Below the pieces are notes generated by a model. The model was not told where the DNA came from. It worked only from the letters and a program-made list of their open reading frames with translations, and did not search any database. A stretch of DNA of 15,059 nt from an uncultured Eisenbergiella sp. GTDB taxonomy: Bacteria > Bacillota > Clostridia > Lachnospirales > Lachnospiraceae. A program made the translations under genes and the position numbers. Below are positions 5,823 through 12,817 of this stretch, in pieces; the stretch's first letter is position 1; each line of letters opens with the position of its first letter. The DNA lies in contig CARDPF010000041.1 in assembly GCA_948960675.1 (NCBI GenBank), positions 1-15,059 of the forward strand. The letters run 5' to 3'.

Positions 5823-8255
5823 TTGGAAAAATTTTTGGCCAGAGTGGGAAAACGGATGGCGGCCTGCACAGTCCTGGCGGCAGCCTTGGCGGCGGTTTTG
5901 GCAGGCGGCGGCGAACTGGCGGCAGATTTTACAAAACAGGACAGCTGGCATTTGTTTTGGTCGCAGGCACAGCCGGAGGGGATTTGGGTGGAGACGGTAG
6001 GGGAAAACCTGGCGCTGCATGCGGGTGTGCGCATGATGGCGGACAGCCGGGAGGAGGCTGCCTTTTCCCCGGAAAAATGCAGGGACGGGGTTTGGGACGA
6101 TACAAAGAGCCGGTGGTCCTCGGCCAACGATTGGGAAAATAACGAGCATTGGCTGGAGGTTTGCTTTCCGGAGGAGGTTGCGGTAGGGCTGGTACGCATT
6201 TACTGGGAGCGCACCAATGCCTGCGCTTATGCGCTGGAATATGCGGCAGGGGGGGAGGAGTGGCAGGTGGCTGCCCGGTTTGAGGAGCCGCCTGCCCAAA
6301 AGACGCAGGATATTTATCTGGATACCCCGGTACGGGCCAAGCGCCTGCGGCTGCATGTGACGCAGGTGCGCAAGGAAGAAGAGGATTTGAGCCTGTATTA
6401 CCAGAATGTTTCCGTGCTGGAACTGGAGGTGTATGAGGGGATCGAGGACAGCTTCCTGATTGAAAAGCCCGTGATTGCGCCGGGCAGCCGCCGCGTGCTT
6501 CCCAAGCTGCATATACCGCAGGGATATGCCCTGGAATTTGTGGGGGCGGACTACGGGACGGTGGTGGATGCCAAAGGGAGGATTGCGGATACGCTCTCTT
6601 TGGTGGAAGTGGAATTGGGATATGCGTTGGTCAAAGACGGGGTGCGCCGGGAACTGCCGGGGATGCCGGTGGAGATTGCGGCGGGTTGTAAGGCCGGACA
6701 GGACGGGGCAGGGCAGGAGAGGGGAACAGCGGCACCGGCAGGATATCCCCTGCCGGAGGGCTTTAGCGCCATGGAATGGAGGGCCGGGGGGCATCAGGTG
6801 TTGTTGGCGGAAGCATATGAACTTATTTTACAAAAAGGGCGGGAACAGGAACTGCTGCCCGCCGCCCGGCTGTTTGCCCGGGAGCTTTCCGCATATTTGG
6901 GGAAAACGGTGGAAATAGGAGGCGGGGAAAAAGACCTTATGTCCGGAAAAGCCGACGGGGATAAGGGAAAAATCTTTCTTCTTCTGGAAGGGGGGGAAGA
7001 AAACGGTTCCGATGCAGATTGGCCGTCAGGCCTGGGGCAGGAAGGGTTTGAGATCTGGATCGGGACACAGGGACAGGCCGGTGGAGGGGAAGTTTTGGGC
7101 ATGCGGGATCAGGATGTGCGGATTTTGGCCGAAACGGCGCAGGGAATCCGGTGGGGCTGTGTGTCTTTTCTGGATTTGCTGGAAAAATCGGATGGGAAAC
7201 TGCTTGTAGGCATTCTGCGGGATTACCCGCGCTATAGCGTCCGGGGATTTGGCATTGACGTGGGCCGCAGGCCGGTTTCCCTGGAACTTTTGTACCGGAT
7301 GGTGAGGGAACTCTCCCGGCAGAAAATGAATACCCTGCAGATTCATTTGAACGATAACCAGATCATTGCCCAGAGCGAATATGATAAAACCGTAGAGGGG
7401 GCAAGGGGCCTGTATGCAGGCTTCCGGCTGGAATCGCGGCTGGGGAATGAAAACGGGGAAAAAATCACCTCGGCGGATCTCTTTTATACGAAGGAAGAAT
7501 TTGCACGGTTTGTGGAGGATGCGGCGGCTTACGGGGTGGAGGTGGTTCCGGAGATTGATACGCCCGCCCACAGCCTTGCCATCACCAAGGTATTTCCAAA
7601 GCTGGGGCTGTCGCGCAATCCGGAGGGCATAGACCAGCTGGATGTCTCTAACCCGGAGGCTGTCGCGCTGGTCAAAGCCTTATGGGAGGAGTACTTGACG
7701 GAGGATGGCCAAAACGGGGCCGCCTTTGGGGGCTGCAGGGCGGTGCACATCGGAATGGACGAGTATTTCGGGGACGATGCAGCATATGTCTCCTATTTGC
7801 AGGAGATATCCGGGTATGTATCCGGGCTTGCCCCCGGTAAGCAAATCCGGGTTTGGGGCAGCCTGTCCGGGACAGAGGCGGACTGGTCCAGTGTATCCAG
7901 GAGCCTGCAGATGCATATCTGGGATACGGACTGGGCCGACCCGCAGGAAATGTATGGGGCGGGCTTTGGCATTATCAATTCCTTAAGCAGCAGCCTTTAC
8001 ATCATCCCCGGAGGCGGCTACGACCGTCTGGACATGGCATTTTTGCAAAACAGCTGGCAGCCCAACCGGTTTGAAACCGCAGAACGCATTTGGGAGCTTC
8101 CCGCTTATTCGCCCCGGATGCTGGGCAGTGTCTATATGATGTGGAACGACTGGATGTGGCTAAACGGTGAAACCATTACGGAAGACGCTCTCTTTGACCG
8201 CTTCCGGGAGCCCCTCCCTATTCTGGCCGGGAAGCTGTGGGGGGCAGGGGGGTGA
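5823..8255 (+). CDS. Secreted F5/8 type C domain-GH20 glycosidase (beta-N-acetylhexosaminidase or lacto-N-biosidase)
   Basis: Counting from TTG 5823, the protein has 810 residues. A signal peptide (VGKR, then AACTVLAAALAAVLAGGG) indicates export. Residues ~58-205 form an F5/8 type C / CBM32-like sugar-binding domain (NLALHAGV, RWSSANDWENNEHWLEVCF, AKRLRLHV). Residues ~320-465 resemble the GH20 accessory domain. From ~470 (YSVRGFGIDVGRRP) comes the GH20 barrel, with MNTLQIHLND, VVPEIDTPAHSLA and the catalytic pair in HIGMDEY (D646 orienting the substrate acetamido group, E647 acid/base), ending YMMWNDWMWLNGE. GH20 enzymes remove terminal HexNAc or, in lacto-N-biosidases, Gal-beta-1,3-GlcNAc; the nearby GH112 gene makes the latter plausible but unproven. 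TTG 5823 is chosen because GGGAGG lies 8 nt upstream and the gene then begins 4 nt after the YfhO stop; ATG 5856 is an alternative. No wall anchor is seen. Confidence 0.87.
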   Translation: MEKFLARVGKRMAACTVLAAALAAVLAGGGELAADFTKQDSWHLFWSQAQPEGIWVETVGENLALHAGVRMMADSREEAAFSPEKCRDGVWDDTKSRWSSANDWENNEHWLEVCFPEEVAVGLVRIYWERTNACAYALEYAAGGEEWQVAARFEEPPAQKTQDIYLDTPVRAKRLRLHVTQVRKEEEDLSLYYQNVSVLELEVYEGIEDSFLIEKPVIAPGSRRVLPKLHIPQGYALEFVGADYGTVVDAKGRIADTLSLVEVELGYALVKDGVRRELPGMPVEIAAGCKAGQDGAGQERGTAAPAGYPLPEGFSAMEWRAGGHQVLLAEAYELILQKGREQELLPAARLFARELSAYLGKTVEIGGGEKDLMSGKADGDKGKIFLLLEGGEENGSDADWPSGLGQEGFEIWIGTQGQAGGGEVLGMRDQDVRILAETAQGIRWGCVSFLDLLEKSDGKLLVGILRDYPRYSVRGFGIDVGRRPVSLELLYRMVRELSRQKMNTLQIHLNDNQIIAQSEYDKTVEGARGLYAGFRLESRLGNENGEKITSADLFYTKEEFARFVEDAAAYGVEVVPEIDTPAHSLAITKVFPKLGLSRNPEGIDQLDVSNPEAVALVKALWEEYLTEDGQNGAAFGGCRAVHIGMDEYFGDDAAYVSYLQEISGYVSGLAPGKQIRVWGSLSGTEADWSSVSRSLQMHIWDTDWADPQEMYGAGFGIINSLSSSLYIIPGGGYDRLDMAFLQNSWQPNRFETAERIWELPAYSPRMLGSVYMMWNDWMWLNGETITEDALFDRFREPLPILAGKLWGAGG

Positions 8256-8277
8256 ACGGCCTATCCATTTTAGGATG

Positions 8278-9117
8278 CTATTTTCCCTTTTGTTCCCTGC
8301 AGGATTTGCGGTAGGCGCTGGCCGTCATGCCGCAGTGTTTTTGGAAGCACTGGGCAAAGTAGCTTTGGGAGGAAAAACCGGAACTATGCGCCACTTCCGT
8401 GATGCTGTGGTCGGTGGAGGAGAGCAGTTCTTTGCTGGCCTTTATCCGGACACTGCACAGGTAATTCATGGGAGAATCCCCGAAACGTTTGGTAAAGGCG
8501 TGGGCCAGGTAATACTTATTGAGATGGGAGATTTCGGCCAACGTGTCCAGGGTGATATTCCGGTTATAATTGGTATCCATATATTGCTTGAGTTTGAGGC
8601 ATTCCCGGTTGGACAGGACGGTGGGGATGGCCTCAAAGGCAAGGGAGGCGCGCCTGCGCGTCAGCCTGACGATGAGCACTTCCAGAAGGTTCTGGCAGAT
8701 CAGTTCATAGTTGGGCTTTTTTGTTTCCATTTCCGACAAGAGGGTATTCATCAGGAAGGAAAAATCCGTATGGTCTTCCTTGCAGTTGAAAATAATGTGC
8801 TCCCGGTTTCCGCGCAGGGAAAAATCCAGTCCCTCCACACCAAGGATAATATATTCCAGGGGGACATCCCCGTCAGAGGTTTCCGTGTGGGAGACATTGG
8901 AGTTGACAATGATAAAATCATCCTTTTGCACGGGATAAGGCTGGCCCTCAAACAGATAGGAGCCCTTGCCGTGTAAGATAAAGCACAACTCCGTGAAGGG
9001 GTGGGTGTGGGGGAGGCTGTACCAGTCGTGTTCATATTTGGAATATGTGATATAAAGCAATTTGGCCGGAAAAGGCGCGGCCTCTCCGTAGGTAAACAAA
9101 TAGCGGGAAATTCCCAT
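8278..9117 (-). CDS. AraC-family transcriptional regulator with cupin sensor domain
   Basis: A 279-residue regulator. Residues ~1-160 form an AraC-type cupin ligand-binding domain, with HTHPFTELCFILHGKGSY (H37, H39, E43) and YPVQKDDFIIVN. Residues ~170-275 carry the double helix-turn-helix: the first in ITLDTLAEISHLNKYYLAHAF, the second in SITEVAHSSGFSSQSYFAQCF, followed by the usual GMTASAYRKS end. The start ATG (9117 on the minus strand) has GGAGG 6 nt upstream. The gene is divergent from the sugar importer operon and convergent with the GH20 gene, with a 22-bp gap. By position it most likely senses the imported disaccharide or a product and activates the importer-GH112 operon; direct repeats in the shared intergenic region fit this. 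The ligand is inferred. Confidence 0.92.
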   Translation of the reverse strand: MGISRYLFTYGEAAPFPAKLLYITYSKYEHDWYSLPHTHPFTELCFILHGKGSYLFEGQPYPVQKDDFIIVNSNVSHTETSDGDVPLEYIILGVEGLDFSLRGNREHIIFNCKEDHTDFSFLMNTLLSEMETKKPNYELICQNLLEVLIVRLTRRRASLAFEAIPTVLSNRECLKLKQYMDTNYNRNITLDTLAEISHLNKYYLAHAFTKRFGDSPMNYLCSVRIKASKELLSSTDHSITEVAHSSGFSSQSYFAQCFQKHCGMTASAYRKSCREQKGK

Positions 9118-9349
9118 GGCAACCTCCGTTTCAAAGCGGCGTTATGCACAATGCCTGTTTTAGAAATACTGCGTAGCCTTTCCCTGCGGGAACAAGAAAA
9201 GCGGAAAGAAAAATCGGGATCCTGTGCAAAATACAAAAAAAGTGAAGAAAAATGAATTGATATTTAGCATAGTGATGAAAGGGGCGGGACAAACATTTTG
9301 AAACATATTGCGTATTGCTAAAAAAAATTCTAACATATTTTTGCAAATA

Positions 9350-9379
9350 AAGCAAGATTTATAAAAAAGGAAGCAAGAT
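9350..9379 (+). promoter_or_regulatory. Putative AraC-type operator: AAGCAAGAT direct repeat, 21-bp period
   Basis: AAGCAAGAT occurs at 9350-9358 and again, identical, at 9371-9379. The start-to-start distance is 21 bp, two helical turns. AraC-family activators with two HTH motifs commonly bind direct half-sites with this spacing, just upstream of or overlapping the -35 element. Here the second copy ends 5 bp before the proposed -35. Binding by the adjacent regulator is inferred. Confidence 0.6.
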
Positions 9380-9384
9380 ATCGG

Positions 9385-9414
9385 TTGTGCAAAATGCCGG
9401 ACAGCATATATACT
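9385..9414 (+). promoter_or_regulatory. Putative sigma-A promoter of the importer-GH112 operon
   Basis: The -35-like TTGTGC (9385-9390) and -10-like TATACT (9409-9414) are separated by 18 bp. Transcription would begin near 9421, leaving a leader of about 70 nt before the binding-protein start. The weak -35 fits a promoter that needs an activator. TATATA (9407-9412, 16-bp spacing) is an alternative -10. Confidence 0.55.
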
Positions 9415-9458
9415 GAAATTACAAACGGAAGAGCAGGTTGAAGGAAACAAAACTTTGA

Positions 9459-9473
9459 CCGATGCGTTTTCAT
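9459..9473 (-). promoter_or_regulatory. Possible CcpA (cre) site in the leader
   Basis: Read on the minus strand this is ATGAAAACGCATCGG, matching the first two thirds of the cre consensus (TGNAANCGNW) but not its final CA. It lies about 40-50 bp downstream of the proposed start point, where CcpA would act as a roadblock. A partial match only. Confidence 0.25.
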
Positions 9474-9492
9474 TTTATTAAGGAGGGTATGT

Positions 9493-10851
9493 ATGAAAAA
9501 GAAATTTCTCAGTCTGTTACTGGTTTCTGCCATGGCAGTGACCATGCTTGCAGGTTGCGGTAAGGAAGCGGCCCCTGCGGCATCTACCCCGGCTCCTGCA
9601 GAGAGCACCCCGCCAGAAGAACCTGCAGAGTCCACCCCGGCGGAAACACCTGCAGAATCGGCCCCGGCGGAGGCTTCCGGCGACGGCGCGGCGGATTATA
9701 GCGGTGTGAACCTGACATTCTGGTCCATGTGGAACTCCAACGAGCCGCAGGGACAGGTGATTCAGGAAGCGGCGGATGCGTTCAAGGAAAAGACAGGCGC
9801 CACCGTGAACATTGAGTGGAAGGGCCGTGACGTGAAGCAGATCATTCTGGCAGCTTTGGAAGCGGGCGAGAAGATCGACATTTTTGAAGAAGACTATTCC
9901 AGAATTGCCAAGACTTATGTAGACTATTGCTATGACCTGACCGAAATGGCGAAGGCGGCAAATTATGAGGCGACCAGCTTCAAATGTTTCAATGATGTTG
10001 CAACCCAGCGTGCAGGATTCCTTCCCTGCGTGACAGAGCAGCCCCAGGTGGGAGGTATATTCTATAATAAAGATATCTTCACGGACTGTGGCATTACATC
10101 GGTTCCCACTACATGGGATGAGTTTTTGACGGCATGTCAGACGATGGTGGATAAGGGATATCAGCCCCTTGCACTGGACGGCGCGTATGCGGATTTCACC
10201 TTTGCGTATCATCTTGACAGGTATCTGGGAGAGGAAGCCATCAAGGAGTTGTCCTTAAACGGCGGATGGAGCCAAAATGAGAGTGTTGTCAAAGCTGCAC
10301 AGGATATCATAGATTTTGCCAAGGCGGGCTATCTTGCGGAGAATGCCCCTGACGAATATCCTTCCAGCCAGAATAAGATTGGCCTGACCGGTAAGGTTGC
10401 CATGGTAGTCTGTGCAAACTATGTATGCGCAGAAGTGAACAACAATTCCGGTACGGAAGTGAACTGGGGCATGTTTAACTATCCTGCAGTGGAGGGCGGC
10501 GCGGATCCTTCCAACGCATATGCCGGCGCCAATTCCCTGGCGATTACTTCTTATTCCGAGAACCCGCAGGCTGCATTTGACTTTTTGATGCTTCTTACCA
10601 GCGGTGAATTTGACCAGAAGATGGCGGATACGGCTTCCCAGATTCCGGCGGATCCCAGTAATACGGCCCCTGCAATCATGGACGGCACGATCGAAGCCTT
10701 AAACGCTACCCAAAACCCGCTTTCCTGGAATATGGGTCTGAGTGAGAATTCCGATTTGGGCGCGGCTTTCGGCGATGTTATCAAGAACCTGTATGAAGGA
10801 AAGTTTGCAACGGGCGAAGAATTTGCGGCGGCGATGGATGCCCTGTATTAA
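9493..10851 (+). CDS. ABC transporter sugar-binding lipoprotein (family 1 SBP)
   Basis: A 452-residue extracellular solute-binding lipoprotein. The signal sequence MKKKFLSLLLVSAMAVTMLAGC has lipobox LAGC with the lipidated Cys at 22. Residues ~23-68 are a Pro/Ala/Glu/Ser linker that lifts the domain off the membrane. The mature domain begins near VNLTFWSMWNSNEPQG and has family-1 features (AADAFKEKTGATVNIEW, VGGIFYNKDIF, VPTTWDEFLTACQ, NSLAITSYSENPQAAFDFL). AGGAGGG lies 5 nt before ATG 9493. As the first gene of an importer operon ending in GH112, it probably binds lacto-N-biose and/or galacto-N-biose; specificity cannot be read directly. A hairpin follows the gene, which fits the usual excess of binding protein over permeases. 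Confidence 0.93.
   Translation: MKKKFLSLLLVSAMAVTMLAGCGKEAAPAASTPAPAESTPPEEPAESTPAETPAESAPAEASGDGAADYSGVNLTFWSMWNSNEPQGQVIQEAADAFKEKTGATVNIEWKGRDVKQIILAALEAGEKIDIFEEDYSRIAKTYVDYCYDLTEMAKAANYEATSFKCFNDVATQRAGFLPCVTEQPQVGGIFYNKDIFTDCGITSVPTTWDEFLTACQTMVDKGYQPLALDGAYADFTFAYHLDRYLGEEAIKELSLNGGWSQNESVVKAAQDIIDFAKAGYLAENAPDEYPSSQNKIGLTGKVAMVVCANYVCAEVNNNSGTEVNWGMFNYPAVEGGADPSNAYAGANSLAITSYSENPQAAFDFLMLLTSGEFDQKMADTASQIPADPSNTAPAIMDGTIEALNATQNPLSWNMGLSENSDLGAAFGDVIKNLYEGKFATGEEFAAAMDALY
9595..9675 (+). repeat. Three tandem 27-bp repeats coding the SBP linker
   Basis: CCTGCAGA recurs at 9595, 9622 and 9649, exactly 27 bp apart. The units encode nine residues each: PAESTPPEE, PAESTPAET, PAESAPAEA (residues 35-61). 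They form the flexible spacer between the lipidated Cys and the sugar-binding domain. Copy number could vary between strains without breaking the frame. Confidence 0.75.
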
Positions 10852-10897
10852 TCGGTTATAAAAGATTGCACGGAAAAAGATTGAGAATGTAGTTTGG

Positions 10898-10933
10898 ACG
10901 GAGGCGGTGCTGCTGTAGCGCCGTCTCCGTTTT
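10898..10933 (+). terminator. Intra-operon terminator/attenuator after the SBP gene
   Basis: A 14-bp stem (10898-10911 with 10917-10930, including two G-T wobble pairs) closes a 5-nt GCTGT loop and ends in TTTT. It starts 46 bp after the SBP stop and 92 bp before the first permease. No promoter was recognised after it, so it probably allows partial read-through and keeps permease transcripts below SBP transcripts. Confidence 0.72.
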
Positions 10934-11024
10934 CAAAACCCGGCATAGTGTGTCCGTAATTTTGGTGCAGGCTTTTGGGGGCATGCTGCATGGCATTTTT
11001 CGGATCATGAAGGGAGTACGGTAT

Positions 11025-11918
11025 ATGAAAAAAAATAAAACGATGATTGTGTGCTTTATCCTGCCCTGTCTGGTTGCGCTGGCGGGCATGTATTTATATC
11101 CTGTGGTTAGGACATTTTTAATGAGCTTCTTTGCGATTGAGAGCGTGACTGCAGATATGTCCGGCTGGACTTTTTACGGCCTCGGGAATTATGCAAGGAT
11201 ATTCGGAAGTTCGACTTATCGTCTGGCTATGTGGAATATGCTGCGGATTTGGCTGGTGGGCGGCATTTTTACCTTGTCCTTTGCCCTCTTGTTTGCGGTT
11301 ATCTTAACGAGCGGCATCCGTTTTAAGAAGTTTTTCAGGGCGGCGATTTATCTCCCGAATGTTATCAGTGCAGTGGCGCTGGCGACCATGTGGATCCAGT
11401 ACATTTATAACAGTGATTACGGTATGCTGAACCGGATTTTGGGAAGTCTTGGCTTAAAAGGAGTCAAATGGCTGGGAACCGACATGAAGTTTTGGGCTAT
11501 GCTGGGGGCATTTATCTTCGGTGCAGTGGGTTACTACATGCTGATTTTCATTAGTGGCATTGAGCGGATCCCGCAGGATCTTTTTGAGGCGGCAACCATT
11601 GACGGGGCGAATAAGGTGCAGCAGTTCGGGAGGATTACCCTGCCGCTTTTGAAGGGGATCATCAAGACGAATATCACATTTTGGAGCGTACATACAACGG
11701 CATTTTTTTTATGGTCGAAAATGTTTTCTCCGATTTCCACGGAGAGCACTACTATTGTACCGGTGATTTACCTGTATGATACCGTATTCGGATCGCAGGG
11801 CAATGCAGCAAGGGACGCCGGGGCAGGGGCGGCGGTAGGGGTGATTCTTGCCATCATCATTGTGCTCGTTTATGCGGTCATGAACGGGCTGCTGCGGGAC
11901 GATGATCTGGAATTTTAA
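11025..11918 (+). CDS. ABC sugar transporter permease, MalF/UgpA type
   Basis: A 297-residue inner-membrane permease with about six hydrophobic segments. The cytoplasmic EAA loop that contacts the ATPase is FEAATIDGANKVQQFGRITL (residues ~187-206), followed by PLL. The N-terminal MKKNKTMIVCFILPCLVALAG helix and LYPVVRTFLMSFF are typical of the first permease in CUT1 importers. ATG 11025 is chosen because AAGGGAG lies 8 nt upstream and the protein then starts with the usual Lys-rich end; the frame is open back to 10950, but those residues are atypical. It would pair with the second permease, whose ribosome binding site overlaps this gene's stop codon. Confidence 0.92.
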   Translation: MKKNKTMIVCFILPCLVALAGMYLYPVVRTFLMSFFAIESVTADMSGWTFYGLGNYARIFGSSTYRLAMWNMLRIWLVGGIFTLSFALLFAVILTSGIRFKKFFRAAIYLPNVISAVALATMWIQYIYNSDYGMLNRILGSLGLKGVKWLGTDMKFWAMLGAFIFGAVGYYMLIFISGIERIPQDLFEAATIDGANKVQQFGRITLPLLKGIIKTNITFWSVHTTAFFLWSKMFSPISTESTTIVPVIYLYDTVFGSQGNAARDAGAGAAVGVILAIIIVLVYAVMNGLLRDDDLEF

Positions 11919-11930
11919 GGAGGGATGACA

Positions 11931-12803
11931 ATGGCAAAGCAAAAAAAAGTGAAATATAAGGAAAAGGTAAACTGGAGAAAAGAGTTTTCCCTCCTTCCGG
12001 GTTATATCATTGTGTTGGTCTGGATTGGATTTACGGCTGCCTTTCTGGTGTGGATTTTGGGGGCGAGCCTTTCCACATCCCGGGAGATTTTTTCGGGAAC
12101 CGTATTGAAGTTTGAGAGTGGACTGCATTTTGAAAACTATGCCAGCGCATGGAAGGCACAGAATGTTTCCGTCTTCTTTGCAAATTCCCTGCTCTATGCA
12201 GTAGTGGCCTGTACGGGTGTGATTTTGATTTCTGCACCGGCGGCTTATGTATTGTCCCGCTTTGAGTTTTTGGGAAACAAAGTCATGAAATCGGGCTTAA
12301 TCGTCGCCATGAGTATTCCGGCAGTCATGATTATCATGCCGATTTTTTCCCTGACCACGAAATGGAATGTCCGGGGCAGGGTTTTACTGATTATTTTATA
12401 TATATTCATGAACGTGCCGTCCACCACGGTCTATCTGCTCAACTTTTTTGCAACGCTGTCCAAGACCTATGAGGAGGCGGCGGCCATCGACGGTTGTCCG
12501 CCGGCGAAGGCGTTTTGGATCATCATGCTGCCCTTGGTGCAGCCAGCGATCGTGACAGTGACGATATTTAACTTTTTGGGGGTATGGAACGAATTTTTCA
12601 TGGCGCTGATTTTTGCCAGTTCGGAAAAGATGACGCCTGTGGGGGTAGGACTTTTACAGATAGTCAATGCCATGAAGTATACGGGTGATTACGGTGGGCT
12701 GTTTGCGGCGGTGGTAATTGTGTTTATGCCGACCTTCCTTCTGTATATCTTTTTATCCGAAAAAATCATTGCAGGGGTTACAGGAGGCGGTATCAAGGGA
12801 TAA
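11931..12803 (+). CDS. ABC sugar transporter permease, MalG/UgpE type
   Basis: A 290-residue permease with six expected membrane helices. The conserved cytoplasmic EAA loop is EEAAAIDGCPPAKAFWIIML (residues 181-200), and the C-terminus is FLSEKIIAGVTGGGIKG, the standard MalG-type ending. AAGGAGGG (11917-11924) abuts ATG 11925 with no spacing, whereas ATG 11931 has 6 nt, so 11931 is preferred. The SD overlaps the TAA of the first permease, suggesting coupled translation of the two half-channels. No ATP-binding subunit is encoded in the window; CUT1 importers of Firmicutes often share an MsmX/MsmK-type ATPase encoded elsewhere. Confidence 0.92.
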   Translation: MAKQKKVKYKEKVNWRKEFSLLPGYIIVLVWIGFTAAFLVWILGASLSTSREIFSGTVLKFESGLHFENYASAWKAQNVSVFFANSLLYAVVACTGVILISAPAAYVLSRFEFLGNKVMKSGLIVAMSIPAVMIIMPIFSLTTKWNVRGRVLLIILYIFMNVPSTTVYLLNFFATLSKTYEEAAAIDGCPPAKAFWIIMLPLVQPAIVTVTIFNFLGVWNEFFMALIFASSEKMTPVGVGLLQIVNAMKYTGDYGGLFAAVVIVFMPTFLLYIFLSEKIIAGVTGGGIKG

Positions 12804-12817
12804 GAGAGGAGAGAGGC

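Larger units (their letters stand above)
9118..9492. other. Divergent AraC / importer regulatory region
   Basis: This 375-bp AT-rich gap has no convincing gene. It holds the regulator's ribosome binding site (CCTCC on + at 9124-9128), a small TTCCC-TGC-GGGAA hairpin (9180-9192) in the regulator leader, two TGTGCAAAAT copies (9223-9232 and 9386-9395), AACATATT copies at 9302 and 9332, and the operator and promoter listed separately. No clear sigma-A promoter for the regulator was found on the minus strand. Confidence 0.7.

Noticed and set aside
8167..8976. Plus-strand open frame opposite the AraC gene
   Set aside because: No recognisable domain or ribosome binding site, and it covers a clear AraC-family regulator on the minus strand.
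10950..11024. Longer N-terminus for the first permease from 10950 or 11007
   Set aside because: Extra residues are atypical for MalF-type permeases. ATG 11025 has AAGGGAG at a suitable distance and begins with the usual Lys-rich leader.
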